Both the position numbers and the translations under genes were made by a program. Of a stretch of 64,000 bases of DNA, positions 1 to 12,729 are shown piece by piece. The DNA is from Siniperca chuatsi (taxonomy: Eukaryota > Chordata > Actinopteri > Centrarchiformes > Sinipercidae): contig NC_058057.1 in assembly GCF_020085105.1 (NCBI RefSeq), positions 20,077,860-20,141,859 of the forward strand, read 5' to 3'. The notes beneath the pieces were generated by a model. That model worked only from the letters and a program-made list of their open reading frames with translations. It was not told the origin of the DNA and did not search any database. How positions within the stretch are numbered: position 1 is the stretch's first letter; every line of letters starts with the position of its first letter.

Positions 1-210
1 ACCTTATCTTGTTTGTGTAATCCATAAAAAGGATTATATACCGGACTGTTTCTTGGCGTGTTAGTTACTGGTTCTGGCCAAGAAATTGTCCGGCACAAAC
101 CTCTCCGTGAAAACACAACCTGCTGTTTTTACACTTTGTACTTTTACAAATTAAACAAATGATATATAACGTGTAAATTAATTAGCTTTAGTGTCTCCCG
201 AGTCAACAGA
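1..210. repeat. Fragment of a fish dispersed repeat
   Basis: The block around positions 40-60 (ccggactgtttcttggc) corresponds, reversed, to aagaaacagtccagt near 49,376-49,390, inside another copy of what looks like the same family. It starts at or before the window edge, so it is incomplete here. The family assignment rests on pattern memory of percomorph intergenic DNA, and the alignable stretch is short. Confidence 0.35.
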
Positions 211-1452
211 TGACATTGTTATAGAGCAACAAAGTCCGCGTAAGGAATAGGTCGGGGTGGATGGATGGGTCAACAACACATACCTGCTTTTCTCATTGGA
301 TATTAAGACCTGATGGCTTTTAAAGTCTTGCATGTGTATTACTGTATACTGCACCACTTACACACTGTAGTCTCTGTCCTTGTCTACAGCTAGACAGGAC
401 ATCAGACTCCAGTTTCCATTGAGGCATAATAGTGCTGAATGTGATGTGCATCAATGTTGAGAGGGATTCATTCAATTTAAAGTTTAAACTGAACAGGTAA
501 ATCAATAACTCAGAATGTCATTTGAATCTTCAAAATTAAAGCACCAAAAAAATTAGTTACGCATAAATAAAAACACCAAGCAGCATGGAAATAAATTAAT
601 TAAAAAATAAAATAAATGCCAACACTGACCCTGACCAGAGTAATGTCCAAATTTGGACCAGTACTCTGGACAGCATCAAGGTCATGTTTACATTCTAAAT
701 TCAAATATTTCACATGTTGGTTTTTTAAGGCTCATTCTGATATTTTGATATTTTTAACTATCATGTTTAAAAAACATGCAATTAATTATATTAATGAGTT
801 TTGATAATACCATATTTATAGTGAACAGAGACCAGCAGTTGACTTTCATGTTCCAAAGAAAAACTAATTTGCTGCTCCCCAAATACAGTACCTTGACCAC
901 AGAAAAAAAAGTAAAACACGTTTTATGCAGAAACAGAATAGAAACACAATCTAAAAGCTTCATATTCAATTTTCTTAGTTACCGTCCATTATAGTCTTTT
1001 TGTAATTTCAGCATCTACCAATTCAACAAAAGTATTTTTTTAGTTCTACTAAATAACCTCTTTCTTAGATCATGACATGAAGGGCAATATAAAACAAAAT
1101 GGATTTCAATTTCTATTTCACTTAAGCTGACAAATCTTGTTCATCAATACAAACAAATCAAAACATCTAGTTTCCAGATGTTGTAAAAAGATACCACACC
1201 TCATTTTGCCACACAGAGACCTTTTCCTCCAGGGTGCATCAAATTTAATGTACTGCAATTCATTACTATAAGTTCTGATTATCAGTTAGCCTTATAATGA
1301 ATAAAATAATGATAAAAGTTATTGTTTTACAGCGTCAGCATCCACTCAGTTGGTTGACGAATCTGGATTGTGACCTGATGGACATTCACTGTAGGAATAA
1401 TCATGTTTAAACAAAGCCTTTTATTGACTGATGTTCTAGGCCTGTCTTAGTA

Positions 1453-1522
1453 AAGCTTGGGTGTCTTCTAGCAACACCAGCATCTCATTCAAAGTGACTC
1501 GGTTGCCATGACGCCCAAGCTT
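1453..1522. repeat. Short imperfect inverted repeat (hairpin)
   Basis: Arm 1453-1465 (aagcttgggtgtc) pairs with 1510-1522 (gacgcccaagctt). Twelve of 13 positions are complementary, with one G-T wobble, around a loop of 44 bases. No function is evident. Confidence 0.4.
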
Positions 1523-3649
1523 AGCCTTGTTTCAGATACCAGATGTTTACCATTTTCTACTCATTTTTCTTTTGTTCTTTCGTCTCCTCATCTCTCCACA
1601 AGGAGCTGTATTGCACCATTTGTGTGTGGATCACTAACACTTGTCAGATCAAGATGTGCCGGGCTGGAATATACACCCACTTCAGCTCTGTTGTGCAGCA
1701 CCAGAGGCATCCTTGCACCTACTGGATAATTGCCACAGAACATCTTGTTATTGGCCCCTTTGTTGGCGCAACGCTGATGTGAAGCGTTTCCCTGTGGAAA
1801 AAAATTATCACGTTCTCTTGCTTTGTCTGTGCTCAACCTTGGCTGTGTCATGTGACTAGTCATTTCAATCCTCACTGGTTGTCATGCCAACAGTATATCT
1901 AAGGCAGTCGTGCCAGTTCAGTGGAGAGATGGGATATTTGCACTCCACAGACAGGCAGGTAGGTGCATACAGTAGGTCAGAGTGTAAGCTTTGGTTTGGC
2001 TGGTACACTCTCAAAGTACATTTAATGATACAAAATATTTCATTATTTATGATCTGGTGTAAATTTACAGGCCTACTGTCCAGACTGTTGCTGAATATGC
2101 AGTTAATTGTAAATTCTTCTTTTGTATTCCTGGTTGTCCAATAAACATCCTGTTTCTATTTTCAGTTTTCTGATAATTCCCACAGGAAGTGATGGGTTTC
2201 AACATTTTTCCCAGTTTCTAATTCACCTTGTAATCATAATTCTTTTCCTTGTTGCAATGTTATCTCTATGTAAGAAATGCATTCCATGCAAAATTCTGTT
2301 TATTTTTATGTTTACTTTTCTCAAATATTTGCTTTGAGTTTTACCTCTTCTCTTATCTTAAAAAGTATTTCTCTTTGAAATAAAATATTCATAACTAAAA
2401 GTTAATGTTCAAAGAAAAAAAACTAAACATATTGTATTAATTATCAAGAATTTAACAATCAAAGACTCAGATAATCTGCGTGGGTTTCATTTGATCTGAT
2501 TTGATTGACAGTGCTGACAGTGATTTTGAGTCAACTGTTGAGAAATCCTGATTGGTGCATGGGATTATATGACATCACCTTTTTCTAACAGAACCCCGCC
2601 CACTTCAAACCAGTGAGAAGAGCACAGAGACAAACACAAAAACAGAAATCTCTCATGTGAAATTACAAAAACTGGTCTAACTTTGGCAGAAATGTGTGCT
2701 CATGTAGGACCCCATTGCTCAAAGTAAAAAGCTGATTAAGGAAATACGTTTCCAGGGCCTTTAAGGTTACTAAAACCCTCTTATTCCACACTCTGTTATA
2801 GTCCAATATATGAGCCCCATCTTTTCACTGAAGCTTTATGGTGTTTACAATGAGTGGCATATTTTAAACCCAAGAATGTTCAGCCTGACATATTTTCTGT
2901 CTTTGGAAACTTTGGGATCTCCACTAGAATTTAAAATTACATTAAAATAAAGATCAATGGGGTGAGCTGCTCACAACTCATATGCAGCCTGTGATGAAGG
3001 GACATTGCTTGGTTATAAAGTGTCACAAAAAGGTTGGGAACCAGTGTTTTAAATTAATGATGCATTTTAAAGCACTTAAACACTGTTTTATTTGGATACT
3101 TTTCATTTTTGTTTGCCCCTCTGTGGTGATTTTGAATATTTTGCAAACAAACATTCAAATCAAATTAAACTAAAGTAAATTCTTTTATGCTTGCTTCAGT
3201 CTGGTACCATCCTGCAGCAAAAAGTCTCATAGAGGTAATATAATTTCATATTAAAAAAAGTTACTGGATTTAATATTGCCGCTATCAATGTTTTTATCAC
3301 TTTCCGATGGTTGGTCATTATTTCATTCACATACCTTTTTGTTTCGTCTGCCACTAAAAGTTAGTCGTGACCCAAGATGTATCTCAGGGGTAATTTTTCA
3401 TCACCTGTGAATACACAGTGCAAGTAACTGGTGTCTATTAGATCCAGATATAATGACAACAAAGATCCCAAGATGTCTCACGGTGTTTTGAAGAATAAAG
3501 ATGAATCAATATTAGCCAGTACAAGTCTCCTGGCAGTACATTTGACTGATTACTAATTAATTTTGTCCTATATCCCTGGATTAAACATCAGTTCTTAAAT
3601 GTGATACTTTTAAAAAATTCTGATTCACATGCAGTTATTGTGTGTAGTA

Positions 3650-3800
3650 AGATTTAATGAGTTGGAGCCTCAGGCATTCCCAGTCCAGATGGAATACGTA
3701 GTACTCCGGTGTGTACTGGGTTGGCCCCAAGGTCTCCTTCCAGTCAGTCTTACCCGGAGCACCTTCAGACGGGAGGCACCCTGCAGGCATCCTCACCAGC
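3650..3800 (-). mobile_element. Degenerate LINE coding fragment
   Basis: Read on the minus strand, the stretch resembles the 3' part of a common fish non-LTR retrotransposon ORF. A GRRPWGQP-like motif (usual form GRRPRGRP) is followed by a degraded W-E-C-L-R-L-Q-like stretch. It is about 150 bases long and broken by stops. The subfamily cannot be told from this piece. Confidence 0.45.
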
Positions 3801-4560
3801 TGCCCTGCTCATATCTGTTCACAGCCACAGTCTGACACAAAGCCTGCATGATAGGCAGTCAGTCTGAGACAAGCCTCTTTGTTCTGGGAGGAGTGTGAAC
3901 TCCGACTCCGAGAGGCGGTGATCCTCAGCGGTGACCAGTCAGATCACAAGATAAGATTCATGCTTCTTTCATTAGGATTATAGCATATACAAACAGTTGA
4001 TGGAGGCCTGCATGTGATAAGGTGAAGTAGGTATGAACCTTTTTTGTGACTTTTTGTGATTTTCAGCTTAGAGTGCAGCGTGTTCACCCACATTAGTCGT
4101 TCTGACTTATGATTCATGAAATGTGTATGAGAACGCTTGCAAAGGCAGTATCATCAGTGCACATACAGCAGCAGAGAGCTGTGGTGTTCAGCCATGTGAG
4201 ACGTACCAACTTTATTGCATTTCGCATAAGTTTAGCAAGAAGAGGGAGATAAACAAATGCTGATTTGCCTTTTTTCCTGCTTGCAGTACATTTTGTTTCC
4301 TATTTCACTACCAAAATGCCTCTCTTCCAACATCCACTTTGACGTATTAGTTTATGACAAATGAAACACCATGCAGTATATTCACAGACATATATTGTGT
4401 ACTGACAAATTGAACATATTTTATACTTTATTGTCATTATACTTGCATACAACAAAACATACTCTTCTCATTCCAAGATAGTGCAACTTGCTAAAAATAG
4501 AGAAAAACTTAGAAAGAGAAAAAATAGGACATTTGTGATTGCAACAAGACCAAGAGTCTA

Positions 4561-4865
4561 CATCCATGCTAGCATTTCTGTCAGGCTGAACTAAATGCTA
4601 ACATCAGCATGCTAACATCAGCATGCTAACGTGCTCACTGACATGTTAATACGCTGAAGTTTAGAGGCTATAATGTTGACCATGTTCACAATCTTAGTCT
4701 AATTTTGTGCCGTCCTGTAGACGTTGATATATTATTATACGTATATTACTTTGGCCTGTTGGTGGCACTAGAGGAAAAGTCATGAGCTCATCAAAGTCAT
4801 TAGGATTCATACTGAAGTGGTGGACCAACCGTCAGACAGCGCGACGCCACAAACATGGCTAAAAA
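4561..4865 (-). repeat. Dispersed repeat, reverse copy of the 8.43 kb family
   Basis: It contains several gcatgctaac units (two 14-base direct copies near 4,598-4,630), then ggtggcactagaggaaaagt and a tail with ggtggaccaacc. The reverse complement matches the block at 8,430-9,020, for example the ggtccaccactt head and the atgaatcctaatgactttg segment. It is therefore a shorter, inverted copy of the same family. Confidence 0.6.
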
Positions 4866-6658
4866 TAAGACAGTGGTAATAACAAGTAGTTAATAATGTG
4901 CAATATTGTTTTAAGAAACAGAATAATTCCAGTGTACTATGTAAACATACTACATACAGGATAGTAACAGTGCATTACCAGATTTTTCTTTAACATCTGT
5001 CATTGGCAATTTATCATGTCTACCTTTACCAAGAGAAACATGTAGGAGGAGATACAGTAGTCCCTAGTGATCAAACTGCCCCTTTAAGAAACATTTAAAG
5101 TCTTTGTCATTAAATGCTTTTCTGTTACCTATCAACCTTTCTGTTATGTTCTGTCTGTTTTTGTTTCTTTTTTTGAAGCAAGGTCTTTTGATTTGTACAT
5201 GAAAATGTGTATTCAAACACAAAATAATAAATCAATAAAAGCATAAACAAACCCAGTATTTCACTGACAGTATTTCAATATGGGGTGCCCTTCTGAAATT
5301 ACAGAGGCTTTCAAGGTTGAAGGGCTAACAATGGAAATCCATCTACCAATAATTTGATACAAAATGTGCTACCACCTCTTCTCCAGCCACAATAGACACA
5401 GATGAGATTGATCCGATGAACGCTAACTACTGTTTTGAAACTAATCAAATCTATTCATCAAAATTGCTTATGATTATTAATTGTTTAGCATAGTTGAGAA
5501 AAAGTTCAGTATAGTCGTAGTAGAACTTTAATTTATCATGAACCGATGGTGCAGCTGCAGCTCTGTAACATAAACACACAAACTTTATAACTGTATTGTG
5601 TCTATTTATGGAGGCACCAGACAACAGCTCATCTGTCTCTATAGTTTTCTCAGCATTTCACACAGAATTATGAGCAAGTGCCACATGTGAAAAATGAGCT
5701 CTAAGTTAGTTGAACTGCTTACTGGCAAAAAGACAAAAGTATCTGCTTACAGTATATGTGGCCTATATTCAGATGGAGCTGACTCATGCAGAGGCCATGT
5801 GATAACCTTAATCACTAGTTTAGCCTATTTAGTAAAAGCATGAGCAACTGAACTCTCATGTTTCTCAAGGACAGCAGCGATTTCAAGATTCAGATCAGGG
5901 GAATACCGGTGGGAACCAAAGCTTAGATGAACGCAGAAATCCAAGAGAGGTTTTGTTTATTCGACCATAGTTGGCCTCTCCATTATGATGAGGTTGTTAC
6001 TGATGCATTAGCGAGGTATAGGCCTATCTGGGAAATTCTGGCTCCGATTCTGTGAACCAGAGCTCCTTCCTGAAAAAGCCTTGAATGTGGAACAACCTAG
6101 CAGGAAAGAGGGAGGATATTAGGCTGGAGCAAAATGCATTATGAGTCCTGAGTGAACTACTATCTGCCGCTCATCCAGCATCACTGTAATGTGAACTATG
6201 TGAGGCAAGAAAGCACTTAGCACTTTATGGGTGTAACCTGTTGCACTCCTGGATTGGGTTCCACTAGCTATTCGGAAATCCTTCACTAAATTTGTGTGTA
6301 AAGTCCTAAGTTGTTGCTAAGAAAAAGCAAGTCACTGCAGCAACAAAACCTTCAAAAATAACTGCCAGTCCTTTGACTTTGCTTTATTCGTATACACGGA
6401 GAAATCTGTGCGTTTCAAAGTTAGTTAGTTTGAGTTAGTAGTATTCATGCAGTTTGGAATGAGTGGGATACGCTAACCTAACCTTGATCGACATTATTTG
6501 GTCATTTAGGCTAACATTATTAACTTTTTGTAATTTGACGTATATTTTGTTTTTTTGTGAAATGTAATTTAAAGTCTTCCCAGTTAGCATCACTATGAAA
6601 CAGCATTTTGATCAAGTGTCAGGTCAGATATGAGCAACCATATTCCATACTACCTCTG

Positions 6659-6862
6659 TAACGTTAATTCTGTCAGTTAGCTAGTTCAATTAGCTAGGCA
6701 ACAGTTACACCTGGCAGTTAATAGTGTAAATATTTTGTAACAACTAAACTATAAAAACTATAGCAAGCTAACATTAATTCTGTCAGTTGCTAGTTCAATT
6801 ACTGTAGCTAGGCAACAGTTACATCTGGCAGTTATTGGGTATAAATATTTAGTAACAATTAA
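6659..6862. repeat. Tandem duplication, two units about 110 bp apart
   Basis: Units at 6,659-6,746 and 6,769-6,862 share ttaattctgtcagtt, ctagttcaatta, gctaggcaacagttaca, ctggcagtta and taaatattt in the same order, with small indels. The divergence suggests an old local duplication rather than an assembly artefact. Confidence 0.75.
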
Positions 6863-7866
6863 CATCTACATAAGAAGTAGTTTGTGTGGTGCAACGCATT
6901 TCAATTTAATGATGCATGAATATTCACTTAGTAACACTTACGTTATAACTAGGCTATGTTTGAACTTACAAACAGCTGGTGCTACGGCTCCTGCAACTTA
7001 ATGTTATCTTACACAGTGATGTTGGTGACGTGTTCAGAAATTCATTTTGTTTCATTATGGAGGTTATTTTGTATCTATAATATGCTCAAATGGCAATAAA
7101 GTGTACCGAACAGACCTAAATTGGGGAGTCTGACATTTTGCACTGAATAGCAATCAATTAGTCGAATTGCAACTGGAATAGAGATCTAAGACTTCCTTCC
7201 TCTGACTGCAGTTTTGTTTTCCCCCTGAGATCTTTTCTGTGATCAATGGACTCAAAGTGAGTCACTGAAGGACAAAATGTTATGTGCCACAACTGAAACG
7301 CAGATGGCCGTAAGCTTTGCTTGAGCCATCACTCATTGCTCACTCACAGGTTAGCATGCCAACCAAGTCAGAGAAAACTGTCACAGAACACCAGTCAGTT
7401 TGGCAAACCACCCTGCTGCCTAAAGTCAACCGCTCCATGTGGTGGATATTACAAAGTCTCGGTAGCTGGGATCAGAAAAATAAGCTGTTGAAATTCAAAT
7501 TATGTTCAACATTTTTGCTGGAACATTTAGGATTTCATATATCAGGTTTTTTTTATGTTTAGAGTAAGACTGATGCTTATTCTACACCATGCTTGTAGCT
7601 TTTTTATGGTAGATGTAAGTTATATTTGCAGGTGCTGTATGTCTAAGCAGACATAAAAGACAGTCAATTACTTTGCACACGGGTGACAGGGAGGATTGTG
7701 GGTAACCAGACTTCAGTGACATCTGTCTCACAGAGACATATTTAGCTGCTGCCAGTTGTCAATCAAATGGATGTGAATTCTTAATCGTGCATTCTGCAGA
7801 AATTATATGTAGATGTAAGGAAAAACTGCACCTTTCGGCATGCTGTATATAATTATAAATCAACTT

Positions 7867-8346
7867 CAAGGTTGGGTAAGCGATTCTAATCCAATACACG
7901 TCTTTTTGTCAAATTCAGCGAATATCTCCTCACGGTCTGCTAGTTGTCCGTTCTGTGTGTGCGCTGAAAAAAAAAATTGTAAATAGGAAACAAACAAAGT
8001 GGCTCAGACCCGGCCACACAGCACTATTCCAGCCATGATTTGTGTGTCAGGTAACATTAAATGACTTGCACACGGACATTCAGCTTACTTTCTAGTTTGC
8101 CAAGATATGCTGTTGTTGTGATGTTAGCTATAGCAGCAGGAGAGTTGTGAGTATTGCTGTTTGGAGCTGGTGTGCTGGCTCTGGGAAACGTCTCACCCTC
8201 TCTGGCTGTTAGCTTTGCAGCAGCAACTGTAGCGACAGTTTGCAAACCCACAACCTAGCTAATGTTAGTTACATTACTTGCTGTTCGCTCTATATCAGGG
8301 TATTTGTCATGGTATTGGATTTCTCCAGAATCGCATACCCCACCTT
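7867..8346. mobile_element. MITE-like element with terminal inverted repeats
   Basis: The left end (aaggttgggtaagcgattct, then aatccaatac) is the imperfect inverse of the right end, whose reverse complement starts aaggtggggtatgcgattct and then has aatccaatacc. The TIRs are about 30 bp and the element about 480 bp. A 64-codon minus-strand frame inside has no known domain. The ends are typical of non-autonomous DNA transposons. No clear target-site duplication was found. Confidence 0.7.
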
Positions 8347-8429
8347 TAAGTGAAATCTACCATTTAAAAAAAATATAGTTGTTACAAGAACTGTTATTGC
8401 TGATGTACTTAACATTTCTGGGATGACAA

Positions 8430-9020
8430 CTGTTAGTCAGTTGGTCTGTCGTTCGGTCCACCACTTTGGTCCAGACTGAAATATCTCAACAACTACAGGA
8501 TGGATTGCCATGAAATTTTGTACAGACATTCATGGTCCCCAGATGATGATTCCTAATAACTGTGGTGATCCCCTGACTTTTCATCCAGCAGGTCAAAATA
8601 TTCACTTTTCCAGCAGGTTATCTCAACATTTACTCGATGAATTGGCACAAAATCTGATACAGACATTCACATCTCCCTCAGGATGTATTATGCATTTTTG
8701 GCGAATGCCCTGAGCTTTCATCTAGCACCATCATCAGATCAACATTTCAATTTGTCCAACATGATTTATGCAAAACATATTACATTCCCATCAGCCTCAG
8801 CTGTAATTTGTGTTTAGTGCTAATTAGCAAATGTTAGCATGCTAACATGCTACACTATGAAGGTGAACATTGTAAACATTATACCTGCTAAACATCAACA
8901 TGGTAGCATTGTCACTGTGAGTGTGTTAGCATGCTGGTATTAGCATTTAGCTCAAAGCATCACTGTGCCTGGTAGGCTTACAGAGTCAACAGCTGCCAGC
9001 ACGGCTGTAGACTCTTAGTC
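8430..9020 (+). repeat. Dispersed repeat rich in tagcatgctaac motifs
   Basis: A block of about 600 bp that begins near ggtccaccactttggtc and contains internally repeated phrases (atctcaacaacta/atctcaacattta; acagacattca twice). It ends in a region rich in gctaacatgct. A shorter inverted copy lies at 4,561-4,865. I recognise it as a family common in percomorph genomes but cannot name it. No coding frame of note. Confidence 0.65.
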
Positions 9021-11354
9021 TTGTTTGGTATTCACCACCAATAACTAGCCAAATGTCATATAGAGGAATTACATTCTATATTTTCAGTGATCTAAAACTT
9101 AAATGATAAACAACAAATTTTGGTGTCAGTCCCTCAATAAAACTGTTTTTTTTCTATAATCCAGCAATTTTACAAGGACACTGACACAGTGAACACTACA
9201 CAGAGAAATCCATCCTAGAGGTGGCAGAGATATGGATTTCTTCGTAAAAAAAATACCCTCCATAAACATAGCAGCAATCATAGATATAGTTGTTTGGCTT
9301 ACTGGCTAGACTAAACCTGTATGCCTACAGAAATGTAGGAAAGAAAACCCAGAAGTCGACATGCAGCCTTGAAGGTACAAACAATGAAAAGGTGAACTAC
9401 AAGACATGATCAAAACATTACTCCCAGAATGCACTGAAACATCTCAGACGGATGCTCTCCAACAGTGAAACTGCATCTAAGGGTAATGTTTTCCTTCCAG
9501 GGTTTAAGAGGAAAACTGGAAGATCATTACTTCAAGCTTCTATGCAATCCGAGAAACCCTGAGCAGAGGAAGTGAACCAATGTTTCTCTCCTCTCAGTCC
9601 TTTGATGTTTCCTAGAAAAAGGCATTTTTCTGCCAGTTACTCTGCTAGAGCTAATCAGTTATCAACGAGGATGAGGGCTTTTATTTTGAGCTGCTCTAAG
9701 GTTTGAATCAGTGTGCTGAGCTCGGCTTTTATCTATCTACTCCAGCAGATCATGATTGTAAATAATGTGTTCTTTGTCAGTTTGCCTAAAGCTTGATGAG
9801 AATCAGCTCGGAGAAGATTTACAAGTAACTCAGCTGCTTACACTGACAACCTGTCAGAAGTCAGATTTGCCAAAAAAGAGAAATAAATTCATCAATTTCT
9901 TTAAAATATTTCTGTCATTTGCTGGTCATAAATGTCTTCTCATTTTGTGAAGTAGAACATTTTGTTCATTTCAGACCGAGATGGCAGCCATGGCTGAGCG
10001 ATATTAATAATTACACCTGTGATGATGGTTTTCATGTTCTGTCTGCTGAGACAATCTGTGGCCACAAAATGTCCCATTAATGTATCTATTCTGATTTTAT
10101 CTAAGACAATGTAACCACTCAACTCTAAAATGTTTGCATGGATATGGCCAAATGAATAAATGGAAATTAAATCATTCATAATAAGTGAATTGAGTCTGTT
10201 TTTATTAAGGCCAAGCAAAGGCCTCATCTTTGCTATTGTGATTCATAGCAGGATCTGACTTGTTAATTTGGCTATGTGTAATCTGATTGAATGTGTTAAT
10301 AACTAGCTGGTTGATCCCGAGGAAAAGGGACATCAGCGTGACTGTGAAGTGTACAAAAAAACATAATAAAATGTGTATGAATCATCTTAAGTTGTCACAT
10401 CACCAGTCAGCCCCTCTGAGTTTTATATTACTGTTTGTTTGTTTTTTAAACAATTAACACTTGAAATGATGAAGGCACTTGCAAATGACAAGGTAATACA
10501 ACATGTAAACCATACTTTGATGTTTCATTGTAACCTCTTAAGATTTCATTAAACGCTTCTTTTTTTCTCTTTACAAAATAAACCAAAACACTGACAAAGA
10601 GGGATGTCTTGGGTAGATGACAATGAGAATAAATATGAAACAAAATATAAATCATACTCCAAACCTCTCTAAACTAAAAAGAAGTCAGGTCTGAATTTGA
10701 ACACTATTACTAAGCTTGGTTAGATATTTAGTCAATGCTGATCCATAGAAGAAACCATAAAGTGCATCTTTGGATGGATGGGAAAAACAACACTGAATGG
10801 AAATGCTATTGAGCGTGTAAATTAAGTATTTGGCTCCTGAGATGTACATTTCTTTTGCATTTCCATCCAAATACAAACACTAGCTCACTTTTAACTACTC
10901 AAAATAGTTGTAAAATATCAGGAAAGTAAACACCTTGATAGGTGCAAAAGAAAAAAACTGTTATGGGGGGGCGACGGGGACGTGAGGATGAGGACAACAC
11001 AATGAAATCTGCTTTCTGTTCTTTGAGATTCTCAATTCTGGTTAATTATTCACACAATAAACAGGCATGCACTGACTATCAATGGAGTCTGCAACCTCTA
11101 TCTGCCTTTGAATGTGTACTCAGTGCCATTAAAAAGTGTGGAGATTTTGTAGAAGAAATACAGCTTTTTGTTCCTGCAAACTGTAGAAATAGTGTTCACA
11201 ATTACCTCGTGAATAAGGAAGATAAGACGGGTTCTTCTAAACTGTTTTTAATCTATTTTTTGTGTGCTTTGTGCTGTGCTCATGCTGGTTCTTTGTCCGA
11301 GCACATCGTCTGCTGAGAGGAGCTTTGGGAAGTCAAATCAGATCCTTTTGTAAG

Positions 11355-11377
11355 CCTCCACCACCACCACCACCACC
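11355..11377 (+). repeat. CCA trinucleotide run
   Basis: A short cca/ccg run of about seven units lies upstream of the presumed first exon of cnr1. It is probably promoter or 5' leader sequence. Confidence 0.7.
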
Positions 11378-11479
11378 GCTGTCGTCTCCCTTGTTCCTAT
11401 GCAGCGCACTTGACAGCTTCATGGGTTGGGCACATAAAGCTATACACGTCACAGGGCTTGTAGGAGCGACGCTTCATAA

Positions 11480-11798
11480 ATGTGAAGACACAGAGAAAAA
11501 GAGTGGAGAGCCGCTGGAGCCAGCAGCAGCAGCAGCAGCAGCCAGCATCCACAACGCAGGAGCGCACTCCAAGAGCGACAAGACACTTCTACAGACATCT
11601 GATAAACTTATGTCACATATAGAATTTTAAAAAGAAACTAATAATTATGATGAGAATGGGGGTTTCATTCTAACACATGCACGCTGGCTGTCTCTCATTT
11701 TATGTAAGATCTTTGTTAGGTTGGATGATGCGCTTCTGACTTGGATTAACGCGCGGTGATAAAGGGCGATTCTGCGCACTTGGAAAAATTATGTAAGG
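11480..11798 (+). promoter_or_regulatory. Probable non-coding first exon/promoter of cnr1
   Basis: This block is richer in G+C than its surroundings. It holds a CAG run and ends in overlapping donor-like sites (gtaagg at about 11,794, gtaaag at about 11,799). Vertebrate CNR1 genes carry a non-coding first exon joined to one exon holding the whole coding region, so a leader exon is expected here. An acceptor-like ttgtag lies about 45 bases before the ATG at 12,730. The exon limits are inferred; no TATA box or start site could be fixed. Confidence 0.4.
11521..11541 (+). repeat. (CAG)7 tract in presumed cnr1 leader
   Basis: Seven perfect CAG units lie inside the putative non-coding exon of cnr1. 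In one frame this would read as polyalanine or polyglutamine, but no start context or conserved protein supports translation. Confidence 0.8.
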
Positions 11799-12729
11799 TA
11801 AAGAAGCACTTTTATTCTTTTAAATGTTTAACTACGGCTTTCAATATTGATCTCCCGCTTATATTAGTACTTTAAATGCTTTGTGTTGTTTGGCCCAGCA
11901 TGAAAGTATCAGTGTTTCTTCTTTTTTTATTGTGCGGATTCCTGAATGCATTTTTGCTTCTTGCAGCAGATTAACGATACATCTACACTCCTGCACTGAT
12001 TTGGCCTATAAGACTTTCTAAAGAGCTTAATATTAAAATAACTTTGTAAATTCTGCATATATCTATATTATGTAACAGCAGTCATCACGCTGTTGTATAC
12101 CTCTTTACTGTTAAAGCAAATTAGACTACGGAAATTTGAGCATACTGTACATTGTTTTACATAGAGGTCATTAGCTTATGTATCTCTTTTGCCATGGTGT
12201 TCCAGTCTGTACAGGTGTAGATCAATTGCATTGTTTGTCTGCATAGAAAAAAAGAGGCGTTTTTATTTTCAGCCTCATGTATTCTGTTTTTCTAAGTAGG
12301 TTTTTGTTTTGGAAAAGTAAGCGCACAGTGATTAATAATTTTATGCGTGTTGGTAAGTACACGGTGCATGATACAGTATTTATAAGTACACCAGCTCTCA
12401 GAAATCAGATGTGGTTTATGCCCAAATCCAGGAACTCTATAAAATGTACAAACAAACATCCACAAAACTATCAAAGAATCGAAATATTTCAAAATATTTG
12501 CAATGAGAAATATTTCCATAATGTGGTGGTTAAAAGGTTTTCTCATGTTAATGTTCACGTGCATTTTTATATCAAAGGTGTGGACGCAAACATTGCGCTG
12601 CTGCAAATTTTCCTGTCATAATATGCATGGGATTCTTTTTTAGGTTTTTCAAACATGTCTGAAATGTTTGTCATCAATTTGTAGGTTGTCCAGGCATCTT
12701 AGACTGCAGTATTACCCTCAGACACAGCC

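Larger units (their letters stand above)
1..11350. other. Intergenic region upstream of cnr1
   Basis: No supportable protein gene. Open frames here are short (under about 100 codons), lack splice or family support and often overlap on both strands. The stretch holds the repeats listed separately (3.65, 4.56, 6.66, 7.87 and 8.43 kb). The part from about 2,473 to 2,765 also resembles a common fish dispersed sequence, but I cannot place it in a named family. The remainder is unremarkable AT-rich DNA. Confidence 0.7.

Noticed and set aside
1508-1875. Cluster of 72-95-codon frames on both strands
   Set aside because: Overlapping in three frames and both strands, with no domain or splice support. 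Possibly an unrecognised repeat.
10942-11630. Two plus-strand frames of 124 and 122 codons
   Set aside because: They cover the CCA and CAG runs and the likely promoter/leader of cnr1. The length comes from triplet runs, and no domain is seen.
12277-12621. Open frames of 114 and 104 codons on opposite strands before cnr1
   Set aside because: Overlapping frames on both strands in the presumed cnr1 intron, with no family resemblance and no ordinary start context.
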